Shown: positions 1 through 8,234, numbered from the stretch's first letter. The stretch: DNA of 64,000 bases from Achromobacter deleyi (GCF_902859705.1 NZ_CADIJO010000013.1:119104-183103); one strand, 5' to 3'. Translations and numbers: made by a program. Notes: generated by a model not told the origin, from the sequence alone.

Positions 1-230
1 TTTCCCGCGGCCAGGAAGCGGGCAAAGCGCGCGCGCTGCGCCACCAACAGGTCCGGGTGGGTGCGGCACGACACGATCAGCGCGTCGCAATCGGCCAGCG
101 CGGCGTCGTCCAGCTCGGGCAGGTAGATGCGGCGGCCGAAATACGGCGCCAGGTCCGGCGTCTGGAACGTGCGGTCGTGGTAGTAGGTGCCGGCGTCCAG
201 CGCCGCGATCAAAGGCGTGCGCCGCGTCAT
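1..230 (-). CDS. ThuA/GATase1-like protein, cut by window edge
   Basis: Only the first 76 or so codons are inside the window; the gene runs off the left edge. The start is the ATG at 230-228, which overlaps the stop of the upstream gene in an ATGA arrangement, so the two are translationally coupled. The visible part reads MTRRTPLIAALDAG, then a TYYHDRTFQTPDL stretch, then DALIVSCRTHPDLL. This looks like the first beta-strand/loop units of a flavodoxin-like or class-I-glutamine-amidotransferase-like fold, as in ThuA-type proteins. It is last in an operon with a siderophore-type ABC importer, so a role linked to iron or metallophore handling is inferred. No catalytic residue can be judged from this fragment. 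Confidence 0.75.
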   Translation of the reverse strand, partial: MTRRTPLIAALDAGTYYHDRTFQTPDLAPYFGRRIYLPELDDAALADCDALIVSCRTHPDLLVAQRARFARFLAAG

Positions 231-835
231 GCCGAATCCCCGTGCAACCAGGCGAACAACTGCGGCACGATGCGTCCGGCGGTATCCGTGCTGCCGGCAT
301 ACATCCACAGGTCGTTGCCGGCATGCGCCAGCAGGCGGCCGCCGCCCGGCAGCGCCAGCACCCAGTCCACCGGCAGGGCATCGGGCCCCAAGGTATTGAG
401 CACCTGCGCGCCTTCGGGCGGCGGATTGCCGCCGCGCGCATAAAAACCGGCCACGCCGCGACGGAAGGTCAGGTGTTCGCCCTGCACGCCGTCGAACACG
501 GGATGATCGGCCGCGCGATACACCCGCAGGCCGTCCAGGCCGCGCGCCGCGCCCGGCACGAAGGGCGCAAGCCAACGCAGGAAGGGATAGGCCACGTGGC
601 CGTTGAACACCATGGCGCCGCCTGCCAGCAGATACGCTTCCAGCCGGTCGCGCTGCGTCAGCAGAAAGCGCTGGTCGACATTGGCCGGCACCAGCAGCGC
701 CCGCACGCGGGTCAGGTCCCATTGCGCCAGCTCGTACAGCGGCCGGGCCTCGGCCCGCGGCGATTCGCCGCCCGTCAGCGCGGCGGGGCCGTTGCCGCTC
801 CAGTGGTTCAGGTAGACGATGGGGGGCATGTTCAC
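227..835 (-). CDS. ThuA-like (GATase1-fold) protein in iron-uptake operon
   Basis: A 202-residue soluble protein without signal peptide. It can start at a GTG (835-833) immediately after the TGA of the ATP-binding gene, or at an ATG two codons later (829); I cannot decide between them. The segments YLNHWSGNGPAAL, RALLVPANVDQRFL, GGAMVFNGHVAYPFL, a central DHPVF (as in ThuA-like proteins) and GRLLAHAGNDLWMYA follow the beta-strand order of a ThuA/class I glutamine-amidotransferase-like fold. I see no Cys-His-Glu amidotransferase triad. The following gene is probably a relative, giving a tandem pair at the end of an ABC importer operon. Function is unknown; assistance in releasing or binding imported iron or its ligand is conjecture. 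Confidence 0.8.
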   Translation of the reverse strand: MNMPPIVYLNHWSGNGPAALTGGESPRAEARPLYELAQWDLTRVRALLVPANVDQRFLLTQRDRLEAYLLAGGAMVFNGHVAYPFLRWLAPFVPGAARGLDGLRVYRAADHPVFDGVQGEHLTFRRGVAGFYARGGNPPPEGAQVLNTLGPDALPVDWVLALPGGGRLLAHAGNDLWMYAGSTDTAGRIVPQLFAWLHGDSA

Positions 836-1573
836 TCAGCGAAAAAGGGGAATCACGCCGCGCACCTGGCCGCCCTCACCCGCCAGCGTGGCCACGCGCA
901 CGGGCAGGCGATACAGGCGGGACAGGCGTTCGTCGGTACACATCTGCGCCGTGGGTCCGACCTCGCAGGCATCCGTGTGCATCAGCAGGGTCTGGTCGGC
1001 GATGTGCTGCGCGTGTTGCGGCTGGTGGGTGGAAAACACCACGGTCAGGCCCTGTTCACGGGCCAGGCGGCGCAATAGCGACAGGATGATGTCCTGGTTG
1101 TGCAGGTCCAGCGCGGCGCTGGGTTCGTCCAGCACGATCACGGGGCTGGCGCTGGCCATGGCGCGCGCAATGCAGGCCAGTTGCTGCTCGCCGCCGCTCA
1201 AGGCCTGGAACGGCCGCTCGGCCAGGTGCTCCAGCCGCACGGCGCGCAGGCATTCGTAGGCGATCTCGCGGTCGCGCGGGCCGGGCGACGCATACCAGCG
1301 CAAGTGGCGGGCGCGGCCCATCGTCACCATCGCCAGCACGTCGTAGGCAAACAGCGCGTCGGTACGCTGCGGCACGTAGGCCGCGTGGCCTTGCAGGCGC
1401 ACCCGTCCGGCCGCGGCGGGCTGCAATCCCAGCACGGTCTTGAGCAGCGTGGTCTTGCCACGGCCGTTCGGCCCCAGCACCGCCAGGATGTGCCCAGCGG
1501 GCAGGCGCAGCGACAGGTCCGACAGCAGCCGGCGGCCGCCGGCCTGCACCGCCAGGCTTTCCAGTTCAAGCAT
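836..1573 (-). CDS. ABC transporter ATP-binding protein, FecE/FepC/BtuD type
   Basis: The 245-residue cytoplasmic ATPase energises import of a ferric siderophore, haem or cobalamin-like ligand. Visible motifs are Walker A GPNGRGKTT (about residues 34-42), a Q-loop around YVPQRTDA, the ABC signature LSGGEQQ, Walker B IVLDEPSAALD and the H-loop histidine in FSTHQPQ. Length is normal for the family. The gene overlaps the permease stop by 8 bp and abuts the ThuA-like gene, so it sits inside one minus-strand operon. The arginine in Walker A at a position usually occupied by Ala or Ser is a small deviation that does not touch the catalytic lysine. The substrate cannot be read from the ATPase; the Fur-like box upstream of the operon favours iron. 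Confidence 0.93.
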   Translation of the reverse strand: MLELESLAVQAGGRRLLSDLSLRLPAGHILAVLGPNGRGKTTLLKTVLGLQPAAAGRVRLQGHAAYVPQRTDALFAYDVLAMVTMGRARHLRWYASPGPRDREIAYECLRAVRLEHLAERPFQALSGGEQQLACIARAMASASPVIVLDEPSAALDLHNQDIILSLLRRLAREQGLTVVFSTHQPQHAQHIADQTLLMHTDACEVGPTAQMCTDERLSRLYRLPVRVATLAGEGGQVRGVIPLFR

Positions 1574-2642
1574 GGTGCGCCCCCCTGCCCTGCGTGCGGC
1601 GCAGCAGCCAGGCGAACAGCGGCGCGCCGATCAGCGCGGTGATCACGCCCAGCGGAATCTCGGCGCTGGTGGCGCTGCGCGCCACCGTGTCGACCCACAC
1701 CATGTAGGTGCCGCCCAGCAGCGCGCTGGCCGGCAGCAGCACGCGGTGATCGGGGCCGACCAGCATGCGCGCGATGTGCGGCACCACCAGCCCCACCCAG
1801 CCCACCGTGCCCGACACCGCCACGCTGGCCGACACCACCAGCGTGGCGCAGCCCAGCAGCACCCAGCGCAGCGGTTCGACGGCGATGCCCATGGCGCTGG
1901 CCTGCTCGTCGCCCAGCGACAGCACATTGATCCGGAACCGCAGCGCATACAGCAGCCCCATTCCCAGCGCGATCGGCAGCGCGGCCGCCGCCAGCTTGAC
2001 GTAGGACGCGGTGGCGAAGCTGCCCATCAGCCAGAACACGATGGCCGGCAGGCTGTCGTTGGGGTCGGCAAAATACGTGGCCAGCGAGATCAGCGCCGAG
2101 AAGAACGCGCTGGTCACCACGCCGGCCAGCACCAGCATCAGGATGGTGGTACGGCCCTGCGTGCGGCCCAGCAGGTACACGATGGCCACCGCCAGCAGGC
2201 CGCCCGCGAAGGCCAGCCCCAGCGTCGCCCACAGCGACGAGAACAGCAGAATCGCCGCGCAGCCGCCAAACGCCGCGCCCGACGAGATGCCCAGTATCTG
2301 CGGCCCCACCAGCGGATTGCGGAAAGCGCCCTGCAAGGCCGCACCGCACAGCGCCAGGCTGGACCCGGCCAGCACCGACAGCAGCACGCGCGGCAGCCGC
2401 ACCTGCAACACGACGCGGTGTTCGGCGCTGCTGACCGCCGGCAGCCAGTGCGTCAGCCCATCGGGCAACGCCAACCCCGCCAACACGCTGGACACATGCG
2501 ACAGCGGCAACGGATAGCGGCCCACGCACAGCGCCGCCAGCACCGACGCCGGCAATGCCACCAGCATCAGCAGCCAGGGCCACGCCAGGCGCCGGCTGGG
2601 CGCGGCCAGGCGCGTCGGGGAAGACTCAACGCAGGCGGTCAT
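1566..2642 (-). CDS. FecCD/BtuC-family ABC transporter permease
   Basis: A 358-residue inner-membrane permease. I chose the ATG at 2642 (MTACVESSP) because upstream in-frame sequence lies inside the substrate-binding gene and is not membrane-like. From this start the protein goes straight into a hydrophobic helix (WPWLLMLVALPASVLAA) and shows the family hallmarks: RLPRVLLSVLAGSSLALCGAALQ with the following NPLVGPQILGISSGA, then the late GWVGLVVPHIARMLVG coupling region. About ten membrane segments are expected for the family. The start lies 17 bp inside the upstream gene, and the end overlaps the ATPase start by 8 bp, so translation is probably coupled. It forms the channel of the importer with the ATPase and the binding protein. 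Confidence 0.93.
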   Translation of the reverse strand: MTACVESSPTRLAAPSRRLAWPWLLMLVALPASVLAALCVGRYPLPLSHVSSVLAGLALPDGLTHWLPAVSSAEHRVVLQVRLPRVLLSVLAGSSLALCGAALQGAFRNPLVGPQILGISSGAAFGGCAAILLFSSLWATLGLAFAGGLLAVAIVYLLGRTQGRTTILMLVLAGVVTSAFFSALISLATYFADPNDSLPAIVFWLMGSFATASYVKLAAAALPIALGMGLLYALRFRINVLSLGDEQASAMGIAVEPLRWVLLGCATLVVSASVAVSGTVGWVGLVVPHIARMLVGPDHRVLLPASALLGGTYMVWVDTVARSATSAEIPLGVITALIGAPLFAWLLRRTQGRGAHHA

Positions 2643-3705
2643 AGCCGGCGGCTCCGTGGTTCTGGTCGACGTGCAGCACGGCATCGATGGCGCGCGCGTC
2701 CGGTTGATAGCCGTACAGTTGCCGATAGGCCTGCGCGATGCGCTCACGCAGCGGCCAGTCAAAGCGGTCCGGGTGCAAGAGCAGCGCCAGCCACTGCCAG
2801 TACAGCGGCGATTCCTGGCTGGGCGGGTCCCACAGGTAGCCGCCCGCGGGAATCTTGTAGACGCGGTGATGCCGCACCGCCGGGATATCGGCGAACAGCG
2901 GGTCCTGGTACAGCATCGCGGGCGTCAGGCCCGGCTCGAAATTGTTCAAGAGGATCACGTCCGGCGCCCAGGCCATGATCTGCTCGATGTTGATGGTCTG
3001 CCCGCTGCCGATGGCGGCCGCCACGTTGCGCCCGCCGGCCAGGCGGATGTCGTCATCGAAGCTGGTGCCCGCACCCGACGCCCGCAGTTGCGGCGCATAG
3101 CGCGCCAGGTACAGCACGCCCGGGCGCTGGCCCGCCGGCAGCCGGTCGGTCACCGCGGCGATCTCGCCGCGCACCTGTTCGCGCCAGGCCAGTTGCGCCG
3201 CCGCGCGCGCCTCTTGCCCCAGCGACAGGCCCATCAGCCGGATCCATTCACGGCTGCGCGCCTCGGTGCCGTACACCAGCGCCGCCACCGGCAGGCCGGC
3301 GTTGCGCAAGGGCGCGATCAGGTCGTCGCCCATGTGCCCCCACTGCCACACCAGGTCCGGCTGCATCTGCAGCAGCGTTTCCACGTTCGGCGCAAAGCCT
3401 GACCGGGTGATGTCGGTGCGCACCTGGGCCAGCGCCGGAAACAGGCGCGCCAACAGGCCGCCCTGCATCAGGGTGTAGGCGTTGGGATGCATGCCCGCCA
3501 GATGCGCCACGCCGCCGTCCAGTGAAATCATCAATGAACCGGCCGGCATCGGCAGCGTCACCACGCGGCGGGCGGGCCCGGCCAGCGACACCGGATTGCC
3601 CAGCATGTCGACGAACGCGACCGGAGCCGCGGGGGCCGCCGGGACGGCAGCCGGCAACAGGAACAGCGCCGCCAATGCGGCCCTGCGCAGAAATGAGATA
3701 GCCAT
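2626..3705 (-). CDS. Periplasmic siderophore/cobalamin-type binding protein of ABC importer
   Basis: A 359-residue TroA/FepB-type binding protein, first gene of the minus operon. The start ATG at 3705 (MAISFLRRAAL) gives a classic Sec signal peptide with RR, a hydrophobic core and an AVPAAPA cleavage region; the longer reading adds 19 Pro/Arg-rich residues and is unlikely. The mature part begins VAFVDMLGNPVSLAGPARRVVTLP, typical of the lobe that opens these proteins, followed by the NVETLLQMQPDLVWQWG strand and later APDVILLNNFEPG. The C-terminal lobe contains SQESPLYWQWLALLLHPDRF, usual for iron-complex receptors. It captures the ligand in the periplasm and delivers it to the FecCD-type permease. 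A Fur-like box 60 bp upstream suggests iron repression. Confidence 0.92.
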   Translation of the reverse strand: MAISFLRRAALAALFLLPAAVPAAPAAPVAFVDMLGNPVSLAGPARRVVTLPMPAGSLMISLDGGVAHLAGMHPNAYTLMQGGLLARLFPALAQVRTDITRSGFAPNVETLLQMQPDLVWQWGHMGDDLIAPLRNAGLPVAALVYGTEARSREWIRLMGLSLGQEARAAAQLAWREQVRGEIAAVTDRLPAGQRPGVLYLARYAPQLRASGAGTSFDDDIRLAGGRNVAAAIGSGQTINIEQIMAWAPDVILLNNFEPGLTPAMLYQDPLFADIPAVRHHRVYKIPAGGYLWDPPSQESPLYWQWLALLLHPDRFDWPLRERIAQAYRQLYGYQPDARAIDAVLHVDQNHGAAGYDRLR

Positions 3706-3765
3706 GGGAGGAAGCGATGTGCGGGCGGGCGCCGGGCTGGCCGGACGCCGTGGTGGTACCATTAC

Positions 3766-3786
3766 AAATAAGAATCAATCTTATTT
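3766..3786. promoter_or_regulatory. Fur-box-like inverted repeat
   Basis: Arms AAATAAGA (3766-3773) and TCTTATTT (3779-3786) form a perfect 8-bp inverted repeat with a 5-bp spacer in an otherwise GC-rich 110-bp divergent region. The AT-rich AATAAGAAT pattern resembles degenerate Fur boxes. It lies between the importer operon (minus) and the Crp/Fnr gene (plus), so it could control both. Assignment to Fur is inference; a Crp/Fnr-type half-site (TTGAT or TGTGA) is not obvious here. Confidence 0.55.
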
Positions 3787-3815
3787 AATTCTAAGCGCCT
3801 GCCCCGCCGCCTCAA

Positions 3816-4514
3816 ATGACTATTGTCAATTCGTCCCAGTCACTATTGGTCGACGCCCTGCGCCGGCATCCCTGGTTCGGCGGCGTTGCCGACGACGCCC
3901 TGGCCGCGCTGGCCGCACGCAGCCGCTGGCTGCGGTTCGAGCCGGGCGACACGCTGTTCTCGGAAGGCCAGGCGGCCACCTCGTGCCTGCTGGTGTGCGA
4001 AGGGTCGGTACAGGGATTGCGCTACACCGCCGACGGCGGCGACAAGGTCTTCGGCCACGTCGGGCCGGGCGGCTGGCTGTCGGTGCTAGCGCTGTTCGAA
4101 GCCGCGCCGCGCCACCTGCACAGCGTGCGCGCCCGCACCGCGGGCAATGGCTGCCTGCTGCAGGGCGACGCCTTTCGCCAGCTGTGCCAGGACGACGCGC
4201 GCTTTGCCTGCCGCGTCCTGTCGCACGCGGCCAACCTGGTGCGCCACCACACCGACCAGATCGACTGGCTCACGTCCAGTTCCGCCGAAGAGCGGCTGGC
4301 CGAATACGTACTGCGCGCGGGCAAGCCCCAGGCCAATCAGCCGGTGGTGCTGCCCTTGAGCCATTCGCAGATCGCGGTCAAGCTGGGCATGCGGGCAGAA
4401 ACGCTCAGCCGCATCTTTTCCAAGTGGCGGCGCGAAGGCACCATTTCAGACCGGCGCGGCGAGCTGTACGTGCTCAAGATCGACTCGCTCAAGCAGCTCG
4501 CGTCCGGCTTCTAG
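3816..4514 (+). CDS. Crp/Fnr-family transcriptional regulator
   Basis: A 232-residue cytoplasmic regulator. The N-terminal half is a cyclic-nucleotide-binding-like beta-barrel (about residues 18-140) with RFEPGDTLFSEGQAA and later HVGPGGWLSVLALFE. A long dimerisation helix follows, then a C-terminal winged helix (about 165-225) with SHSQIAVKLGMRAETLSRIFSKW as the recognition helix region. The Fnr-type N-terminal cysteine cluster is absent, so it is not an oxygen-sensing Fe-S Fnr, and the usual RxAx cAMP phosphate loop is not clear either. The effector is unknown. It is divergent from the iron importer across a Fur-like box and may regulate that operon. It ends 20 bp from a convergent hydrolase gene. 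Confidence 0.9.
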   Translation: MTIVNSSQSLLVDALRRHPWFGGVADDALAALAARSRWLRFEPGDTLFSEGQAATSCLLVCEGSVQGLRYTADGGDKVFGHVGPGGWLSVLALFEAAPRHLHSVRARTAGNGCLLQGDAFRQLCQDDARFACRVLSHAANLVRHHTDQIDWLTSSSAEERLAEYVLRAGKPQANQPVVLPLSHSQIAVKLGMRAETLSRIFSKWRREGTISDRRGELYVLKIDSLKQLASGF

Positions 4515-4534
4515 GGCGCCTTCGCGGCCCGCGC

Positions 4535-5293
4535 TCACTTCACGCTGGCGACCGCGTCCAGGATCACCTGCGCCACATCCGCCGGGCGCGATTGCTGCGG
4601 CACGTGGCTGGTCGGCAGCTCGGTCACCTTGGCCTTGATACGGGCGGCCATCTGGCGTTGCAGCGCCGGCAGGATCATGCGGTCTTGCTGGCTGACGACG
4701 AAGTACGACGGCTTGGTTTTCCAAGCCGCCACCGACACGGGTTCGGCAAAGGCCGACGCCTTGATCGGGCCCTGCGTCGCCGCCATCACGTTCGCCTGCT
4801 CGGCCGGCACGTCCTGCGCGAAGTCGCGCGCCAGACCCTTGGGCGACAGGCTCAGCCAGCCATGGCTGTCGGCCGCGATGCTGTCCGAACCCGGCGCCTT
4901 GGGCGTGCCGTCGGTCAGCGTGGCCACCGATTGGCCGGCGTCGGGCGCAAAGGCCGCCACGTAGACCAGGCTGGCCACCTTGTCGTTCTTGCCCGCTTCG
5001 GTAATGACGGTGCCACCCCACGAGTGGCCGACCAGCACCACCTTGCCCGGCTGGTTGTCGATGGCGCGGTTGGCGGCGGCGACGTCGCCAGCCAGCGATT
5101 CCAGCGGGTTCTGCACGGCCTGCACCTGCACGCCCTTGGCTTGCAGCAGGGCCACCACCTTGGCCCAGTCCGAGCCGTCGGCAAAGGCGCCGTGCACGAT
5201 CACGACGGAAGGCTGGGCGGCCTGGGCGTGCGATGCCGCGCCGGCCAACAGGCCGGCTGCCAACAGGGACGCTGCGATAATATGGCGCTTCAT
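4535..5293 (-). CDS. Secreted alpha/beta hydrolase
   Basis: A 252-residue exported alpha/beta-hydrolase. The start ATG at 5293 (MKRHIIAASLLAAG) is preceded by a good ribosome site (AAAGGAAAT) and opens a signal peptide ending near SHAQAAQ. The frame is open much further upstream, but that part is antisense to the next gene. Catalytic features are the oxyanion-loop motif HGAFADGSDW, the nucleophile elbow GHSWGG (Ser) and the late TSHVPQ histidine; an acid is expected around the PSYFVVSQQDRMI strand, which holds D. The sequence resembles the RsbQ/MenH-like and EstC-like small esterases annotated in many Proteobacteria. Substrate unknown. Divergent from the HD-GYP/LuxR gene. Confidence 0.9.
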   Translation of the reverse strand: MKRHIIAASLLAAGLLAGAASHAQAAQPSVVIVHGAFADGSDWAKVVALLQAKGVQVQAVQNPLESLAGDVAAANRAIDNQPGKVVLVGHSWGGTVITEAGKNDKVASLVYVAAFAPDAGQSVATLTDGTPKAPGSDSIAADSHGWLSLSPKGLARDFAQDVPAEQANVMAATQGPIKASAFAEPVSVAAWKTKPSYFVVSQQDRMILPALQRQMAARIKAKVTELPTSHVPQQSRPADVAQVILDAVASVK

Positions 5294-5419
5294 GGAATTT
5301 CCTTTTGCTTGGGTGCCGAACACCGACGCGGCGTTAGCTGGATGCCAGTGTCGTCTTGCCGCCTTCGCCCCGGTATCGGTTGATTGACCGATGCGCCCTT
5401 CCCTCACATCGCCCGCCCC

Positions 5420-6868
5420 ATGACCGCCGATAGCGCCATTGAACTCACCGACGCCGTGCTGGCCATGGCGTTCGTCGGCGACCTGAGCATGGGCCGCGCC
5501 ACCGACCACTCGCGCCGAACCGCTTGTCTGGCCGGCCTGCTGGCCGCTGCGCTGGGCGCCGACGACGCCGGACAGAACCATGCCCGCGCCGTGGCTCTGT
5601 TGCGCTGGTCCGGCTGCACCGCCAACGCCGGCGGCTTTGCCGAACTGCTGGGCGACGACATCGCCTCGCGCGAAGCCATGATGGCGCAGACCCTGCCGCC
5701 GCTGGACGCGCGCACGCAATCGATGATCGTGCCGCTGGCGCTGATCCACTGCGAGATCTCGGGCGACGTCGCCGTCAGCCTGGGCATGCCGCAAGCGGTC
5801 GTGACCGGCCTGCGCCACGCCTTCGAGCGCTACGACGGCAAGGGCATGCCGCAAGCGCTGGACGGCGCCGACGTCTCGCGCGCAGCCTTCATCGTCAACG
5901 CCGCCAGCGACCTGGAAATTCTCAGCCGCGCGCATGGCCGCGACAGCGCCCTGGACTTCCTGCGGCGCCAGGCCGGCGCCAAGTATCCGGCCGACATCGC
6001 CGCGCTGGCCGTGCAGCACGGGCCGGCCTGGCTGGACGACATCGACGCCGCGCCGCCCGATGCCTCGCAATGGCGCCTGGCCGACGGCCGCGCCGACGCC
6101 CCGGCGGCCCTGACCCTGCTGGCCGACGTGGCCGAACTGAAGCTGCCGTGGCTGGCCGGCTACTCGCGCCGCGTCGCCGCGCTGGCCGTGCGGACCGCCG
6201 CCCGGCTCGACCTGGATGGCGACGCGCAGGCGCAATTGCAGGCCGCCGCCCTGGTGCACGGCATCGGCCGCGCCGCCTTGCCGAACCGGCTGTGGGACAC
6301 GCCCGGCCCGCTCACGCCCGACCAATGGGAACAGCTGCGCCTGATGCCCTACTGGACCGCCCGCGCCGCGCGCCAGATCAAGGGCCTGAGCCAGGCCGCC
6401 GACCTGGCGTCCTACGCCTACGAACGGCTGGATGGCAGCGGCTATTTCCGGGGCGCATCTGGCGCCGCACTGACCCTGCCGCAGCGGGTGCTGGCCACCA
6501 CCGTGGCCTTGCAGGCCCTGCTGGAAGACCGCCCGTGGCGGCCCGCCCATGCCTTGCCGGATGCCGCCCGCATCCTGCGCCAGGACGCCGCCGCCAACCG
6601 CTACGACACCATGGTTGCCGAAGCCGCCATCGCCGCGGCCGGCGGCGACGCCAGCGCCGCCCCGCGCCGCGCGGCCTCGTCGCTGTCGCAACGCGAACTG
6701 GACGTGCTGCGCCAGATCAGCCTGGGCGCCAGCAACAAAGAAGCCGCGCGCGCCCTGAACATCAGCCCCAGCACCGTGCGCACTCACGTGGAAAGCGTGT
6801 TCCGAAAACTGGAATGCTCGACCCGCGCGGCCGCCACGCTCAAGGCGTTGACGGCAGGGATCCTGTAA
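5420..6868 (+). CDS. Degenerate tandem HD-GYP-like domains fused to LuxR HTH
   Basis: From ATG 5420 the protein has 482 residues; a TTG at 5384 would add 12 residues, and neither start has a convincing ribosome site. Two HD-GYP-like halves are visible. The first contains HAFERYDGKGMP at about residue 133. The second contains LVHGIGRAALP at about 278 and AYERLDGSGYF at about 333. A LuxR-type helix-turn-helix fills the C-terminus (SQRELDVLRQISLGASNKEAA, then STVRTHVESVFRKL, about 422-470). In the canonical family the first motif is HDIGK and the second HHExxDGxGYP. Here HD has become HG, the HH pair is absent and GYP is GYF, so phosphodiesterase activity is doubtful. I infer a DNA-binding regulator with a ligand-sensing pseudo-enzyme. 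Its 3' end overlaps the convergent serine hydrolase by 29 bp. Confidence 0.85.
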   Translation: MTADSAIELTDAVLAMAFVGDLSMGRATDHSRRTACLAGLLAAALGADDAGQNHARAVALLRWSGCTANAGGFAELLGDDIASREAMMAQTLPPLDARTQSMIVPLALIHCEISGDVAVSLGMPQAVVTGLRHAFERYDGKGMPQALDGADVSRAAFIVNAASDLEILSRAHGRDSALDFLRRQAGAKYPADIAALAVQHGPAWLDDIDAAPPDASQWRLADGRADAPAALTLLADVAELKLPWLAGYSRRVAALAVRTAARLDLDGDAQAQLQAAALVHGIGRAALPNRLWDTPGPLTPDQWEQLRLMPYWTARAARQIKGLSQAADLASYAYERLDGSGYFRGASGAALTLPQRVLATTVALQALLEDRPWRPAHALPDAARILRQDAAANRYDTMVAEAAIAAAGGDASAAPRRAASSLSQRELDVLRQISLGASNKEAARALNISPSTVRTHVESVFRKLECSTRAAATLKALTAGIL

Positions 6869-8033
6869 TCGCGCGCAGCGCGTCGTAGGTTTCCTTTTCG
6901 TCCTGGTTCTCGCCGTAGTCGCTCAGCTTCACGATCACCACGCGCCTGGCCGGATCGATGTACAGGTACTGGCCGTGGATGCCCACCGCCGCGAAGTCCG
7001 GACTGCCTTGCGGATCGCGTTGCCACCACTGCGCCGAGTAGCCCCAGCCGTCCACCGGATGCGTCGGCGGCCGGGCGATGCGCGCCACCCAGGCCGGGGG
7101 GATGACGCTGTGGCCGCTTCCTGCGTCCAGCACCTGCTGGCCGATGCGCGCCACATCGCGCGCCGTGGCATTCAGGCAGCAGAACGCCTTTTCGGTACCG
7201 CCCGGCGTATCCAGGTTCCAGGTCGCGGCCGTCTCTGCCCCCATCGGCTGCCACAGGCGTTCGGCCAGCAGGTCGGCCAGCGGCCGGCCCGTCACGCGGG
7301 TCAGCACCATGCCCAGCAATTGCGTGTCGATGCTGCGGTAGTCGCCCTGGCTGCCCGGCACGAAATGCATCTCGCGATGCGTGCGCACGTAGCCGGGCAG
7401 ATCGCGGGTCAGGTACATGCGGGCCGTGCCAGTAAAAGGCCAATACGGCCGGTAGTTTTCCGCCACGTTGATCCCCGAGGCCATGTCCAGCAACTGGCCC
7501 AGCGTGATGCGGTCGTAGTCGCCCGCGCCGGCCAGCTCGGGCAGCAGCGCGGTCAGGCGGTCGTCTTCGCGGATTTCGCCGCGCGCAATCGCCTGGCCCA
7601 CCAGCAGCGACACGACAGACTTGGCCATCGACCACGACGACAGCCGGGTGGACGCGTTTACGCCCGGCCGGTACCACTCGTAGGCCACTTCGCCATCGCG
7701 CAGCACCACGAACGCGTTGGTGGCGGTGCCTGGCAGGAACTCGGCGAATGGCCGTTCGCCGCCCTTCCAGGGCACGGTTGCCGGCATGGGCAGCGGGCGG
7801 GACGGCAACGTGGACGCTTGCGCGGGCGCCGCCACCTCACGAACCGGAAACAGATCGCCGCGGCGCGACGGCGCCGACACCTCCAGTCGCAGCAATTGCT
7901 GGGGCGGCGGAATCTCCATCACGGCGGTCGCCGCATAGGCCGCCGCCACCAGCGCGGCCAGCCCCAGCGCCAGCCGCAAGACCGTGCGGCCGGGGCGAGA
8001 AGAGGTCGAGCGGAAAGCGGGTGCCGTTGCCAT
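6840..8033 (-). CDS. Membrane-anchored serine hydrolase, class C beta-lactamase-like (NylB/EstB type)
   Basis: A 397-residue protein from ATG 8033 (MATAPAFRST); a start 17 codons further upstream is possible but adds no recognisable sequence. A single N-terminal hydrophobic helix (LRLALGLAALVAAAYA) anchors or exports it. The catalytic SxxK motif is SMAK in LSSWSMAKSVVSLL. The second motif is YRS rather than YxN, and the KTG-like third motif is replaced by HGQ in GIHGQYLYID, as in 6-aminohexanoate-dimer-hydrolase and esterase relatives rather than true beta-lactamases. The active site faces the periplasm. Substrate unknown; an ester or amide hydrolase is likely, and antibiotic resistance is not implied. 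Its 3' end overlaps that of the HD-GYP/LuxR gene. Confidence 0.88.
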   Translation of the reverse strand: MATAPAFRSTSSRPGRTVLRLALGLAALVAAAYAATAVMEIPPPQQLLRLEVSAPSRRGDLFPVREVAAPAQASTLPSRPLPMPATVPWKGGERPFAEFLPGTATNAFVVLRDGEVAYEWYRPGVNASTRLSSWSMAKSVVSLLVGQAIARGEIREDDRLTALLPELAGAGDYDRITLGQLLDMASGINVAENYRPYWPFTGTARMYLTRDLPGYVRTHREMHFVPGSQGDYRSIDTQLLGMVLTRVTGRPLADLLAERLWQPMGAETAATWNLDTPGGTEKAFCCLNATARDVARIGQQVLDAGSGHSVIPPAWVARIARPPTHPVDGWGYSAQWWQRDPQGSPDFAAVGIHGQYLYIDPARRVVIVKLSDYGENQDEKETYDALRAITGSLPSTP

Positions 8034-8234
8034 GGCGCGGATCATGCCAAGTCCGGGCGGAATGCACAACCATGCGCGGGTCAAGGCCCCTTCACGCCCC
8101 CGTGGGACCCCAGCCAGGCAAGAGATTTACGTCGTTATGTATCCGCGCCTTCGGCCCGTACATTGCGACACCCTTCGCGTCCTTCGGCTGGCTACAACGT
8201 CCCTGCACCCCATCCCCTTCCGGAGCCCCCCACC

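Noticed and set aside
3816..4514. Fnr-type oxygen sensor
   Set aside because: The N-terminal cysteine cluster for the Fe-S centre is missing.
5294..6787. An open minus-strand extension upstream of the alpha/beta hydrolase start
   Set aside because: It is antisense to the HD-GYP/LuxR gene and lacks family similarity; the signal peptide and ribosome site at 5293 mark the true start.
6840..8033. True class C beta-lactamase
   Set aside because: YxN and KTG motifs are not conserved; the HGQ region fits esterase/NylB-type hydrolases.
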